A stretch of 64,000 nt of DNA from Hyphomonas oceanitis SCH89 (GCF_000685295.1 NZ_ARYL01000009.1:51301-115300); one strand, 5' to 3'. Counted from the stretch's first letter, positions 31,999 to 43,109 are shown. Translations and numbers: made by a program. Notes: a model not told the origin generated them from the letters alone.

Positions 31999-33681
31999 CT
32001 ACATATTCGGGTAGGCAGGGCCGCCGCCGCCCTCTGGAACGGTCCAGTTGATGTTCTGGTTCGGATCCTTGATATCGCACGTCTTGCAGTGAATGCAGTT
32101 CTGCGCGTTGATCTGGAACTTGAGGTCAGCGCCCTCACCGATCCATTCATACACGCCAGCCGGGCAATAGCGCGCCGATGGGCCAGCATAGACATCATGC
32201 TCGGAAGATTTCTGGAGGGCCATGTCCTTCACGATCAGGTGGCACGGCTGGTCCTCGCCATGGAATGTGTTGGTGAAGGACACATTGGTCAGCTTGTCGA
32301 AGCTGAGGACGCCGTCGGGCTTCGGATAAGCGATTGGCTTGTAATCCTTAGCAGGCTTGAGCGAGGCCGCATCGGTTTTGCCGTGCTTCAGCGTCGGCAG
32401 GAAACCGAAGCCCACCAGCGAACGCAGCCACATGTCCGGCACACCGATCATGGCACCGATCATCGTGCCGAAGCGCGACATCAGCGGCTTCATATTGCGA
32501 ACGGTCGACAGATCCTTCTGCACCCAGCTCGAATGCATCGCATCATCATATTCGGTCATCTCGTCGCCCGAGCGACCTGATTGCAGCGCCGCGAAGACTG
32601 ACTCGGCGCCGAGCATGCCGGTCTTCATGGCATTGTGCGTGCCCTTGATGCGCGGAAGGTTCACGAAGCCGGCGCAGCAACCGATCAGCGCGCCACCCGG
32701 GAAGCTGAGCTTCGGAATGGACTGAAGGCCGCCCGACGTGATCGCGCGGGCGCCATAGGCCACGCGCTTGCCGCCTTCGAGATAGCGGCGGATGTCGGGG
32801 TGGTGCTTGTAGCGCTGGAATTCCTGGTACGGGGCCAGGTACGGATTCTTGTAGTTCAGGTGGACAACGTAGCCGACCGAAACGAAGGGCTCGCCATTGT
32901 CGCGGAAATGGTAGAGGAAGCCGCCGCCATTGCCGTCCTTGTCCTGGACTGGCCAGCCAAACGAGTGCTGGACGAGACCGTCGACAAAAATTTCTTCCGG
33001 CACTGACCAGACTTCCTTGAGGCCGATACCGAATTTCTGTGGGTCGCAATCGGCCTGCAGGTTGAACTGGTTCATGATCTGCTTGGTCAGAGAGCCGCGT
33101 GCGCCCTCGGCAAACAGAACGTACTTGCCGAGCAATTCCATGCCGGGTTCGTAATCGGCTTTCTTCTGGCCATCCGCGCCGATGCCCATGACACCCGCCA
33201 CAACGCCGCGCACGACGCCTTCGGCATCGTAGACGACTTCAGAGGCGGCAAAGCCCGGATAGATTTCAACGCCCAGCGCTTCGGCCTCGCGGCCGAGCCA
33301 GCGGCAGACATTGGCCAGCGAACCGGCATAGCAGCCGTGGTTGCTCATCAGCGGCGGGAAGGGCAGCCAGCCGAGTTCAGCCGAGCCATTCTCGCCGAGC
33401 AGCTTGTAGCGGTCGATCTTGACCTCGGTTTTCAGCGGGCAATCGCTATTGTTGCGCCAGTCAGGCAGCAACTCGTCCAGCGCCTTCGGGTCGAGCACGA
33501 TGCCCGACAGGATATGCGCGCCGATCTCTCCGCCTTTTTCCAGAACGACGACCGAAAGGTCCTCGCCCTTCTCATTGGCGAGCTGTTTGAATCGGATCGC
33601 TGCCGAGAGCCCAGCCGGGCCGCCGCCGACGATGACCAGATCATATTCCATCGACTCGCGCTGCGGGGCGTCATCAGCCAT
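31999..33681 (-). CDS. Electron transfer flavoprotein-ubiquinone oxidoreductase
   Basis: A 560-residue flavoprotein with an N-terminal FAD fold (YDLVIVGGGPAGLSAAIRF) and a C-terminal [4Fe-4S] domain with cysteines in YCPAGVYEW and CIHCKTCDIKDPNQNINW. It moves electrons from acyl-CoA dehydrogenases through ETF to ubiquinone at the inner membrane. The final residues GGGGPAYPNM are characteristic. The ETF subunit genes are not in this window. The 92-bp gap to the divergent uracil glycosylase gene should hold both promoters. Confidence 0.96.
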   Translation of the reverse strand: MADDAPQRESMEYDLVIVGGGPAGLSAAIRFKQLANEKGEDLSVVVLEKGGEIGAHILSGIVLDPKALDELLPDWRNNSDCPLKTEVKIDRYKLLGENGSAELGWLPFPPLMSNHGCYAGSLANVCRWLGREAEALGVEIYPGFAASEVVYDAEGVVRGVVAGVMGIGADGQKKADYEPGMELLGKYVLFAEGARGSLTKQIMNQFNLQADCDPQKFGIGLKEVWSVPEEIFVDGLVQHSFGWPVQDKDGNGGGFLYHFRDNGEPFVSVGYVVHLNYKNPYLAPYQEFQRYKHHPDIRRYLEGGKRVAYGARAITSGGLQSIPKLSFPGGALIGCCAGFVNLPRIKGTHNAMKTGMLGAESVFAALQSGRSGDEMTEYDDAMHSSWVQKDLSTVRNMKPLMSRFGTMIGAMIGVPDMWLRSLVGFGFLPTLKHGKTDAASLKPAKDYKPIAYPKPDGVLSFDKLTNVSFTNTFHGEDQPCHLIVKDMALQKSSEHDVYAGPSARYCPAGVYEWIGEGADLKFQINAQNCIHCKTCDIKDPNQNINWTVPEGGGGPAYPNM

Positions 33682-33773
33682 TGGTAACTCCTCATTTTGG
33701 CGTGTAGGATACCGCCGTATATTTCAAACATTAAGCAATTACAGCCTGTTTCAAGAAGGTCCAGAGCGTCGCA

Positions 33774-34577
33774 ATGTCCGCCCCTACGTCAACCTCAGCC
33801 CTTCAGGCCCTGACCGAGTGGTGGCAGGACATGGGCGTAGAAGTGGATTCGGCCCGCATTGACGCGCTGATGCGCCAGCTGAAACCCTCCCAAGCGCCCT
33901 CGAATACCCACGCCAAAGCCGCCACACCCTCCATCAAACCCATGCAGCGCCGCTCCCGCGCACCCAAGAATTGGGTCACGGAAGCCGAAAAGGCGGCAGC
34001 TGCTGCCGATTCGCTCGACGCGCTGAAAGCCGCCATCGAGGGCTTCGAAGGCTGCCCGCTTAAGTCTTCCTCTGAAAACACGGTGGTTTTTGATGGCACA
34101 CAAGGTGCCGACCTGATGGTGATCGGTGAAGGCCCGGGAGCCGAAGAGGATCGCAAAGGCCTCCCTTTCATCGGTAAGGCGGGGCAATTGCTCGACAAGA
34201 TGCTGGCGGCGATCAATCGCTCGCGGACCGAGAACACGTTCATCACGAATGTGACCTACTGGCGCCCACCGGGAAACCGGAACCCGGAAGACGAAGAACT
34301 CGACGTCTGCCGCCCCTTCGTCGAACGGATGATCGTGCTGGGCAAGCCGAAACTGATCATCGCGGCGGGCGGCGTGCCGGCCAAGGCCCTTCTGGGCAAG
34401 AGTGACGGCATCATGCGCCTGCGCGGCACCGAACATGTCTTTCAAACGCAAGACGGGACCAGCATTCCGCTGATCCCGATCCTGCACCCGGCCTACCTGC
34501 TCCGCCGCCCGCAGGACAAAAGCCGCGCCTGGCGGGACTTGTTGCTGGTGGAGCAGCGGCTCAAAGAGCTCGCCTGA
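33774..34577 (+). CDS. Uracil-DNA glycosylase family 4/5-like protein
   Basis: A 267-residue protein with a long variable N-terminus (about 90 residues, Ala/Pro-rich) and a glycosylase domain: GEGPGAEEDRKGLPFIGKAGQLLD (active-site loop pattern GExPGxxED), NVTYWRPPGNRNP and HPAYLLR. It should remove uracil from DNA. Only two cysteines are present (in GCPL and DVCRPF), whereas family 4 enzymes use four to hold a [4Fe-4S] cluster, so the cluster may be missing. The stop abuts the hemerythrin stop with no gap. Confidence 0.87.
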   Translation: MSAPTSTSALQALTEWWQDMGVEVDSARIDALMRQLKPSQAPSNTHAKAATPSIKPMQRRSRAPKNWVTEAEKAAAAADSLDALKAAIEGFEGCPLKSSSENTVVFDGTQGADLMVIGEGPGAEEDRKGLPFIGKAGQLLDKMLAAINRSRTENTFITNVTYWRPPGNRNPEDEELDVCRPFVERMIVLGKPKLIIAAGGVPAKALLGKSDGIMRLRGTEHVFQTQDGTSIPLIPILHPAYLLRRPQDKSRAWRDLLLVEQRLKELA

Positions 34578-35054
34578 CTATTCTTCCATCTCTTCTTCGG
34601 CCTTCTTGTCGACGAGGCCACGCTCTTTCTTCTTGCGCGTGTCGAACTTGTCCGCCATTTCGCCCGAAGAATCCGCGCCTAGCACCTTGCGGGCGGTCTC
34701 GAAGATTTCCTCTTCTTCCTCTTTCATATGGTGCTCATAGCGCTCGCGCATGGTCTTGAAGCGCGTGAGCCATCCCGGCGAACTGAAGTCCATGTCCTCG
34801 ATATCCTGGATCATCTCGTCGACTTCATGGTGCTCAGAAACCGAGTGGCGCGCCTTGGGCTGGCCTTTGGAATCTTCCATCAATGGGGCGTAAAAAGCTT
34901 CTTCTTCAGCAGCAGCGTGAGCGCCAATATCGTAGTAAAATGTCTTCCAGAGTTTCCGGCGCTCTTCGCTGTCGCCGGATGTCTCGGCGAGGCTCGCGAG
35001 CATGTCGCGCTGGCGGTCATGGTCAGATTTCAGCCGTTCATAGATGCTGGTCAT
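34578..35054 (-). CDS. Hemerythrin HHE domain protein
   Basis: A 158-residue helical protein with the iron-ligand pattern SDHDRQRDML, DIGAHAAAEEEAFY, SEHHEVDEMI and RYEHHMKEEEEEIF, matching the HHE cation-binding domain that binds a di-iron centre and oxygen or nitric oxide. The tail is rich in lysine and glutamate. The start MTSIYERLK is taken from domain similarity. It is convergent with the uracil glycosylase gene and divergent from a glycosyltransferase gene. Confidence 0.88.
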   Translation of the reverse strand: MTSIYERLKSDHDRQRDMLASLAETSGDSEERRKLWKTFYYDIGAHAAAEEEAFYAPLMEDSKGQPKARHSVSEHHEVDEMIQDIEDMDFSSPGWLTRFKTMRERYEHHMKEEEEEIFETARKVLGADSSGEMADKFDTRKKKERGLVDKKAEEEMEE

Positions 35055-35145
35055 ATGCGTTTTCCTTGTGCATTGGAGATTGGAGATGGAACGCAGCAGA
35101 CCTAAGAGAGTTCCTGATATCACAAGCGCCTGCTAGGGATCTCCA

Positions 35146-35829
35146 ATGCCCGCTCCCCTTTCCGTCATCATTCCCACACTGAACGCCGCGTATGACCTGC
35201 CGCTCTGTCTCGAAAGCCTGATGCCAGGCTTGGAGTCCGGCCTTATCCGTGAGGTCATTGCATGCGATGCCTTTTCCGAAGATGGGACGCAGGCCATCGC
35301 CGAGGCGTCCGGAGCGACCTATATCGCCACGGCCAAAGGCCGCGGCCGACAGCTGATTGCCGGAACAGAAGCCGCACGCGGCGACTGGTTCCTGTTTCTT
35401 CATGCCGACACGATATTGTCGCGCGAGTGGGCCGAGCGTGTCTCTGACCATATTCGCGACCGGCCGGGCAATGCAGGCGCCTTCCGCCTCAAGTATCGCT
35501 CCGACGACAAGCGCGCCCGCTGGCTGGAATCGCGCGCCAACCGCCGGGCCCGGTGGCTCGGCCTGCCCTATGGCGACCAGGGCTTGCTGATCTCGCGCGA
35601 GCTTTATGATGCTGTCGGCGGCTTCCCGGATGTACGCCTGATGGAAGACGTCATGATCGTGCGGGCTGTCGGCAAGAAAAGGCTGACCTTCCTGGATGCA
35701 GAAGCGCGCACGTCGGCAGTGAAATACGAGCGTGATGGCTGGCGTCGCCGCGCATGGAAGAATTCCTGGATGCTGGCGCGCTTCCTGTTGGGCGTCAGCC
35801 CGGACAAGCTTGCCAAGGAATATACCTAG
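35146..35829 (+). CDS. Family 2 glycosyltransferase, arsenosugar-type (TIGR04283-like)
   Basis: A 227-residue GT-A enzyme: PLSVIIPTLNAAYDLPLCLESL at the N-terminus, DAFSEDGT, and the metal/nucleotide motif FLHADTIL. The later stretch GLPYGDQGLLISRELYDAVGGFPDVRLMEDV is typical of the TIGR04283 group, named for a link with arsenosugar formation. A TIGR04282-type partner lies at 36426. No arsenic methyltransferase is visible here, so arsenosugar synthesis is only suggested by family. The stop overlaps the convergent lipoprotein gene by 4 bp. Confidence 0.82.
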   Translation: MPAPLSVIIPTLNAAYDLPLCLESLMPGLESGLIREVIACDAFSEDGTQAIAEASGATYIATAKGRGRQLIAGTEAARGDWFLFLHADTILSREWAERVSDHIRDRPGNAGAFRLKYRSDDKRARWLESRANRRARWLGLPYGDQGLLISRELYDAVGGFPDVRLMEDVMIVRAVGKKRLTFLDAEARTSAVKYERDGWRRRAWKNSWMLARFLLGVSPDKLAKEYT

Positions 35830-36362
35830 TCTTCGGTCCAGAATGCTTCCGTGCCGAAATCCTCGCCATGGGCGGCGATCAGATAGGCCTTAAAGGCAGC
35901 AAGATCGGTCACGCGGCAGGAATAGGCATCGACCCGTTCGAGACCATGTGCGGTCAGAACGTCATCCTCGGAATCATTGCAGGCGGGCATCGCGAACTCA
36001 TAGGTCGGTACATGCGTGGCGGCGCCTGTGCGAATGTGCGCGACGAGATAGTGATAACTGACCTCAGGATCATCGCGCATCTCGACCTCTGCGAAATAGA
36101 CCGGATTAGTGTCCTCCGCCGTCAGCACCTGGAAGCGCACGCGCAACGGCTTTTCCTCGGCCTCTTCCGGTGGTGGGGAAATTTCATATACGCCGTCTTC
36201 GCCAACCATCACATTGCGGCAATCATCAGCGAGGCAGAGAACGACGCCATCATACGGCAAAGTGACTTGCTCACCAGGCGGTATCAGCGGCACCTCGCTA
36301 TAGAAGCAGGCAGACAGCGCCGCGAGACTCGCCAGCGCTGTGAGGATACGAAACGGTCCCAT
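35826..36362 (-). CDS. Predicted lipoprotein of unknown function
   Basis: A 178-residue protein with a signal peptide and lipobox (LAALSACFYSE, cysteine 19). The mature domain is acidic, with paired cysteines in VLCLADDCRNV and in PACND...YSCRV that could form disulfides. No family recognised. It is inserted in opposite orientation between two glycosyltransferase genes that usually act together; promoter must lie in the 63-bp gap shared with the divergent downstream gene. Confidence 0.7.
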   Translation of the reverse strand: MGPFRILTALASLAALSACFYSEVPLIPPGEQVTLPYDGVVLCLADDCRNVMVGEDGVYEISPPPEEAEEKPLRVRFQVLTAEDTNPVYFAEVEMRDDPEVSYHYLVAHIRTGAATHVPTYEFAMPACNDSEDDVLTAHGLERVDAYSCRVTDLAAFKAYLIAAHGEDFGTEAFWTED

Positions 36363-36425
36363 GTTCTTTCTCCCTCCACTTAATTCCAGCTTTCATCCGG
36401 TTGAGGTCGAAAGTAAGGCCAGGCC

Positions 36426-37025
36426 ATGACAAAAGCGACCTTGCTCATTTATGCCAAGCCACCCCGCATGGGACTGTCAAAGACGCGGCTGGCAGCAGGC
36501 CTCGGCCTCACTGAAGCGCGGCGCGTAGCCCATTTTACGCTGGCCCGCACAATGCGTGCGGCGCTCAGCGGACACTGGACTCCCCTTCTTTACACCGCGC
36601 CTGACAAGGCATTGGGCGATAGTATCGGCGGACTCTGGCCAGCCAGCCTCATACGGCGCAGCCAGGGGCATGGCGGTCTGACCCAACGGCTGGCCAAGGG
36701 ACTTGCCGAAGCCCCGCCCGGCCCGGTCCTGTTCATTGGCGCCGACACTCCGGACCTGTCGACGGCCCTTCTGCGCACGGCGATCCGCACGTTGCAGAAC
36801 CACGACGCCGTCTTTGGCCCGGCGCGCGATGGCGGATTCTGGCTATTCGGCCTCAACAAGGGATCGCGCACGCGCGCGCCGTTTGACGGCGTGCGCTGGT
36901 CGGGGCCGCACGCAATGGAGGACGTCTGGGGAAACCTTCCGCCACATGCGCGTGTCGGTCTTTTGCGCACACTGACTGATATTGATGAGGCAGATGACTG
37001 GCATGCGTGGAACGCTGCCCGATAA
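36426..37025 (+). CDS. DUF2064/TIGR04282-like nucleotidyl or glycosyl transferase
   Basis: A 199-residue protein with the opening LLIYAKPPRMGLSKTRLAAGLG, the acidic motif FIGADTPDLS and the later GPARDGGFWLFGL, all typical of DUF2064 (TIGR04282, rSAM/selenodomain- and arsenosugar-associated transferases). It pairs by family with the GT2 gene at 35146. Substrate unknown. The start ATG 36426 lies 63 bp from the divergent lipoprotein gene. Confidence 0.82.
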   Translation: MTKATLLIYAKPPRMGLSKTRLAAGLGLTEARRVAHFTLARTMRAALSGHWTPLLYTAPDKALGDSIGGLWPASLIRRSQGHGGLTQRLAKGLAEAPPGPVLFIGADTPDLSTALLRTAIRTLQNHDAVFGPARDGGFWLFGLNKGSRTRAPFDGVRWSGPHAMEDVWGNLPPHARVGLLRTLTDIDEADDWHAWNAAR

Positions 37026-37108
37026 GCAGTGGAATTAATTTATGTTATCGCTTGGCGAGAGGAATGCCGGTGGATAACGATCATGTTTTTCTACATGAGG
37101 GGACACCC

Positions 37109-37513
37109 ATGTTTCGGCTTATCTATATCAGCTCCGCGTCCGAAGAGATTTCCCCAACGGACATTCAGGATATCCTGACAACCGCTGTGTCCAATAACCG
37201 GAATATGGAGATCACAGGCCTGTTGATGTACAACGGACTGAACTTCATGCAGGTGCTCGAAGGCGAGCGGGACGATGTCGAACCCCTGTTTGAAAAGATA
37301 TCCCAAGACAAGCGCCATGTGTCCGTTGCCTCGATCCTGCAAGGCGATGCCGATACGCGGATTTTTGCCCCATGGGCCATGCTATTTAAGAAGCTCAAAC
37401 CTGAAACCACGGAACAAGATATTCCTGAGGTGACCATGTCCGAAATCATGGCCCTCGAAATGCCGGACAACGTGCGCGCGATCATCAAGAATTTCGACAA
37501 CCTGATGGGTTGA
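37109..37513 (+). CDS. BLUF-domain blue-light photoreceptor
   Basis: A 134-residue protein that is one BLUF domain plus a C-terminal helical tail of about 40 residues. The FAD photocycle residues are all present and correctly spaced: Tyr6, Asn30, Gln48 and Trp89 match Tyr21, Asn45, Gln63 and Trp104 of AppA exactly in relative spacing. It has no output domain, so it should signal by binding another protein, as PixD does. The start ATG 37109 is set by GAGGGGA at 37097-37103; the frame upstream is open but not coding-like. Confidence 0.92.
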   Translation: MFRLIYISSASEEISPTDIQDILTTAVSNNRNMEITGLLMYNGLNFMQVLEGERDDVEPLFEKISQDKRHVSVASILQGDADTRIFAPWAMLFKKLKPETTEQDIPEVTMSEIMALEMPDNVRAIIKNFDNLMG

Positions 37514-37559
37514 TGACACCTGCGTGAATCCACAGGTTCTCCGCAACATTCATAACTAT

Positions 37560-37574
37560 GTTCTTGTTTTGTTC
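37560..37574 (+). promoter_or_regulatory. LexA (SOS) box upstream of the radical SAM gene
   Basis: GTTC-TTGTTTT-GTTC is a perfect match to the alphaproteobacterial LexA operator GTTC-N7-GTTC, with the T-rich spacer usual for it. It ends 16 bp before the ATG used here for the radical SAM protein. Confidence 0.75.
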
Positions 37575-37590
37575 TCCATCTTGTGGGCAC

Positions 37591-38733
37591 ATGCACCCCA
37601 TGAGGACCGGACAGAAACTCAAGCCCACAGGGCGCGTGACGCTGATCGACACGCAGCAGGCCGTCGAACGGTCTGACCAGCGCGGGCGCGGCGCAGTCTC
37701 CAACCAGACCGGCCGGTTCGAGCCCGAAACACGTCACACGTTTGATGACGGATGGGACACTGTCGAAGAAGCTGCAGCCCGTATCGAGACGACGCTGACG
37801 CGCGAAGCCGCCAAGACGATCATCACTTTCAACAAGTCACCCGACATTTCGTTTGACCGGTCGATCAACCCCTACCGTGGCTGTGAGCATGGGTGCATCT
37901 ATTGTTTTGCCAGGCCCAGCCATGCCTATGGCGGCCTCTCTGCCGGTCTCGATTTCGAAAGCAGGCTGTTCTTCAAGCCGAACGCACCGGAATTGCTGAA
38001 GCGGGAATTGTCGCGTCCCGGCTACCGCCCCCGCTCCATCGCCTTGGGGATCAATACGGATGCCTTCCAGCCGGTCGAACGCGAGATGGGACTAACGCGG
38101 GAAATTCTGAAAATCCTGTCAGACTATCGCCACCCCGTCAGCCTCCTCACCAAATCCTCCCTGATCGAGCGGGACATCGACCTGATGGCCCCCATGGCGG
38201 CGGCCGGGCTGCTCCGCGTTGGTGTCTCCATCACGACGCTGGACCGCACTCTGGCCCGGAAGATGGAACCCCGCGCCGCAACCCCAACTAGACGGTTGCA
38301 AACCATCCGGGCGCTTTCCGATGCGGGCATACCGGTAACAGTCATGACAGCTCCCATCATTCCCGGCCTGACCGACCATGAAATCGAACACCTGCTGGAG
38401 GCCGCCGCCGACCACGGAGCCACAGGCGCCGGCTATGTGCTGCTGCGCCTGCCGCACGAGATAAAGGACCTCTTCCACGAATGGCTGGTGACGCATGTGC
38501 CCGACCGCGCCGCAAAAGTGATCAATACGATCCGCGAAATGCGGGGCGGCAAGGATTATGATGCGCGCTGGTTCGAGCGCGGCAGCGGCCGCGGCCCCGT
38601 CGCGCAGATAATTTCGCAGCGCTTTGCGCGGGAAACACGCCGGCTCGGTCTTGATGCGCCTCGGCCTGCGCTGCGGACAGACCTTTTCCAGCCACCTGTC
38701 GCCCCAAATGGCCAGCTAGGCTTTGGTTTTTGA
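37591..38733 (+). CDS. PA0069-family radical SAM protein
   Basis: A 380-residue radical SAM enzyme. The cluster motif C-x3-C-x2-C reads RGCEHGCIYCFARPSH and is preceded by SPDISFDRSINPY, typical of the PA0069/Rv2578c group, which is distantly like spore photoproduct lyase. Substrate unknown. The start at 37591 is chosen because the earlier ATG (37558) lies inside the LexA box; an ATG at 37600 is equally possible. The LexA box suggests a DNA-damage role, which is inference. The gene is followed by the ccrM promoter. Confidence 0.88.
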   Translation: MHPMRTGQKLKPTGRVTLIDTQQAVERSDQRGRGAVSNQTGRFEPETRHTFDDGWDTVEEAAARIETTLTREAAKTIITFNKSPDISFDRSINPYRGCEHGCIYCFARPSHAYGGLSAGLDFESRLFFKPNAPELLKRELSRPGYRPRSIALGINTDAFQPVEREMGLTREILKILSDYRHPVSLLTKSSLIERDIDLMAPMAAAGLLRVGVSITTLDRTLARKMEPRAATPTRRLQTIRALSDAGIPVTVMTAPIIPGLTDHEIEHLLEAAADHGATGAGYVLLRLPHEIKDLFHEWLVTHVPDRAAKVINTIREMRGGKDYDARWFERGSGRGPVAQIISQRFARETRRLGLDAPRPALRTDLFQPPVAPNGQLGFGF

Positions 38734-41051
<2,318 letters not shown>

Positions 41052-41093
41052 GTGTGCCTTTTCCTCGCCACCAAGGCGTGCTTGTCTTGGGGA

Positions 41094-41666
41094 ATGGTAA
41101 CAAGATCAACCCTGGACCCCATCGAAGAGGCGCGCGCACGCGTCCGGCTGCGCTATCTGCGCGCCCGCAAGGTCCACCCCGGCATATCGCAGATCGGCCT
41201 CGCTGCCGAGCGCCTGACGCGCAAATCGGGCGCGAAGAAACTGCCAGCCGTGCAGATCCTGCAGCGCCGCTGGCGGGAAATCGTCGGCGAAAAACTCTAT
41301 CCATTCTGTCGACCGGAAAAGATTACCGGCGGCAAGGACGGTCGCGTGCTGACACTGCGCGTCATTCCGCAGGCTGCGCCGCTGGTGCAGCACCAAGCCG
41401 AAACGATCCGCCAGCGCGTGTCCGTTTCGGCTGGTGGCGACATTGTTGCCATCAAGATCGTGCAGGGCGCCCTTACGACCAGTGACCCAGTCGCGCCGCG
41501 CCGCAAGAAACGCCCCCTTACAGCGGCAGAGCGCCAGGCACTTGAGGCACGGACCGCCGGCATTCAGGATTCCAGCCTGCGCGCGGCGATTGTTGCGCTG
41601 GGCGCAGCTGTGCTAACCGCAGACGACTCTGATACTTCCACCCCGGACCCACGTCCGGCCACGTAG
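41094..41666 (+). CDS. dciA: DUF721 protein, DciA-like helicase loader
   Basis: A 190-residue protein with the DUF721 core LQRRWREIVGEKLYPFCRPEKI...LTLRVIPQAAPLVQHQAETI. DUF721/DciA loads or assists DnaB in bacteria without DnaC/DnaI, which includes most Alphaproteobacteria. The start ATG 41094 follows CTTGGGG. The N-terminus is basic and the last 55 residues are low-complexity. The mutY/dciA/dsbA/smc neighbourhood is common in this class. Family is clear, role by homology. Confidence 0.82.
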   Translation: MVTRSTLDPIEEARARVRLRYLRARKVHPGISQIGLAAERLTRKSGAKKLPAVQILQRRWREIVGEKLYPFCRPEKITGGKDGRVLTLRVIPQAAPLVQHQAETIRQRVSVSAGGDIVAIKIVQGALTTSDPVAPRRKKRPLTAAERQALEARTAGIQDSSLRAAIVALGAAVLTADDSDTSTPDPRPAT

Positions 41667-41692
41667 ACCTCCTGTCCCGAAGGCCCGTTTGA

Positions 41693-42358
41693 ATGTCTCT
41701 GATTGCTCGTCCATCCGCTCTTGTCACGGCTCTCGCTTTCCTCATCGCCGCTTGCGGCAGTGCTACGGGCGACGACGCAAAGCCGGCTCCAGCCGAAGCC
41801 CCTGCAGCGCCCGCCGTGCTGGGTCACGTCAAGGGCGCGGCCGACGCGCCGCTGACTGTCATCGAGTACGCGTCGCCGACCTGCTCACACTGCAAGCATT
41901 TCCATGACGATGTCATGCCCACGGTTGACGAGAAATTCATCGCAACCGGCAAAGTGAAGTTCATCTACCGCGAATACCCGCTGAACGATATCGACGTCGC
42001 CGCCTATGCGATCGCCAACTGTGCCGGCGAGGACAAGTTCTTTGACGTACTGGACGATCTGTTTGAGCATCAGCAGGATATCTTCGATGCTTCCAAGTCC
42101 GGGACGATCAAGCAAATACTCCTCGATATCGCCGCGCGTCATGGCATCACTGACGAGAAGGCCTTTGATGCGTGCACCACGAACCGCGCGATCCGCCAGC
42201 GCATTGCCGACACGATCATGACCGGCGATATCTTTGGCGTTCACGCCACGCCAACGTTCGTGGTCAATGGTCAGGTCAAACCAGCCGACCAGGATGCTCG
42301 CTCCGGCGAAGCATTCGAGGCCTATCTGAACGGTGAACTGGCCAAGCTGCCCCAATAG
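41693..42358 (+). CDS. DsbA-like thiol-disulfide lipoprotein, copy 1
   Basis: A 221-residue periplasmic lipoprotein (lipobox LIAAC) followed by an Ala/Pro linker and a DsbA-fold domain with active site SPTCSHCKHF and the cis-Pro loop ATPTFVVNG. It should oxidise or isomerise disulfides from the membrane. A second, similar gene follows 70 bp downstream. The pair lies between dciA and smc, an arrangement seen in related genomes. Partner DsbB or DsbD is not in this window. Confidence 0.88.
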   Translation: MSLIARPSALVTALAFLIAACGSATGDDAKPAPAEAPAAPAVLGHVKGAADAPLTVIEYASPTCSHCKHFHDDVMPTVDEKFIATGKVKFIYREYPLNDIDVAAYAIANCAGEDKFFDVLDDLFEHQQDIFDASKSGTIKQILLDIAARHGITDEKAFDACTTNRAIRQRIADTIMTGDIFGVHATPTFVVNGQVKPADQDARSGEAFEAYLNGELAKLPQ

Positions 42359-42428
42359 GCGACCCGGCACACAGCATTAACGATTTGGCAACCAGCCCGA
42401 CTCAATTCTTAACGCGAAGGTTATGATG

Positions 42429-43094
42429 ATGGAACGCATCTCCAGACGAACCGCTTTGGCCGCCGTTTCGGCGCTGGCTCTTGTTGCCTGTAGTGGCAGC
42501 GACAACAGCCCGACGAGCCCCAAGAAATCGGGAAGCGACCCGGCCGCAATCGGACACGCTATCGGCTCGGCTGATGCGCCAGTGACATTTATCGAATACG
42601 CCTCGCCGACATGCCCGGCTTGCAAGTATTTCCATGACTCTGTCCTGCCGGAGATCACCGAGAAGTATATCTCCACAGGCAAGGTGCGCATGGTATTCCG
42701 CGAATATCCTGTGCACGACATCGACGTGCCCGCCTATGCGATGGCGCTCTGTGCGGGTGACGGCAAGTTCTTCGATGTGCTCGACGATATGTTCGAACAC
42801 CAGTCCGGTATCACCGACGCAGCCCGCAATGGCGTGCTGAAAGCGGCGCTGGTTGCCATTGGCGAACGCCACGGGATTGCCGATGAAGCCGCTTTCGATG
42901 CTTGCATGTCGGATGAGGCCATTCGGAACCGCCTCAAGGCGACCTATGATGAAGCTCAAAAGGACGGCGTCGACAGCACCCCGACATTCATTTTTGACGG
43001 TCAAATGTCCCGCTTCGATGGCGACATTCGTACAGTCGAAGGCTTTTCAGCGAAGCTTGATTCCTTGCTCGCTGGCGACACGGCAGGACAATAG
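42429..43094 (+). CDS. DsbA-like thiol-disulfide lipoprotein, copy 2
   Basis: A 221-residue paralogue of the preceding protein: lipobox LVAC, active site SPTCPACKYF, and STPTFIFDG. The shared stretches (GSADAPVTFIEYASPTC, REYPVHDIDVPAYAMALC) show tandem duplication, but the active-site dipeptide changed from SH to PA, which usually alters redox potential. Three ATG codons occur in a row; GAAGG at 42416-42420 is best spaced for the third (42429). It precedes smc by 15 bp. Confidence 0.88.
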   Translation: MERISRRTALAAVSALALVACSGSDNSPTSPKKSGSDPAAIGHAIGSADAPVTFIEYASPTCPACKYFHDSVLPEITEKYISTGKVRMVFREYPVHDIDVPAYAMALCAGDGKFFDVLDDMFEHQSGITDAARNGVLKAALVAIGERHGIADEAAFDACMSDEAIRNRLKATYDEAQKDGVDSTPTFIFDGQMSRFDGDIRTVEGFSAKLDSLLAGDTAGQ

Positions 43095-43109
43095 AGATAT
43101 GAGGCCGGC

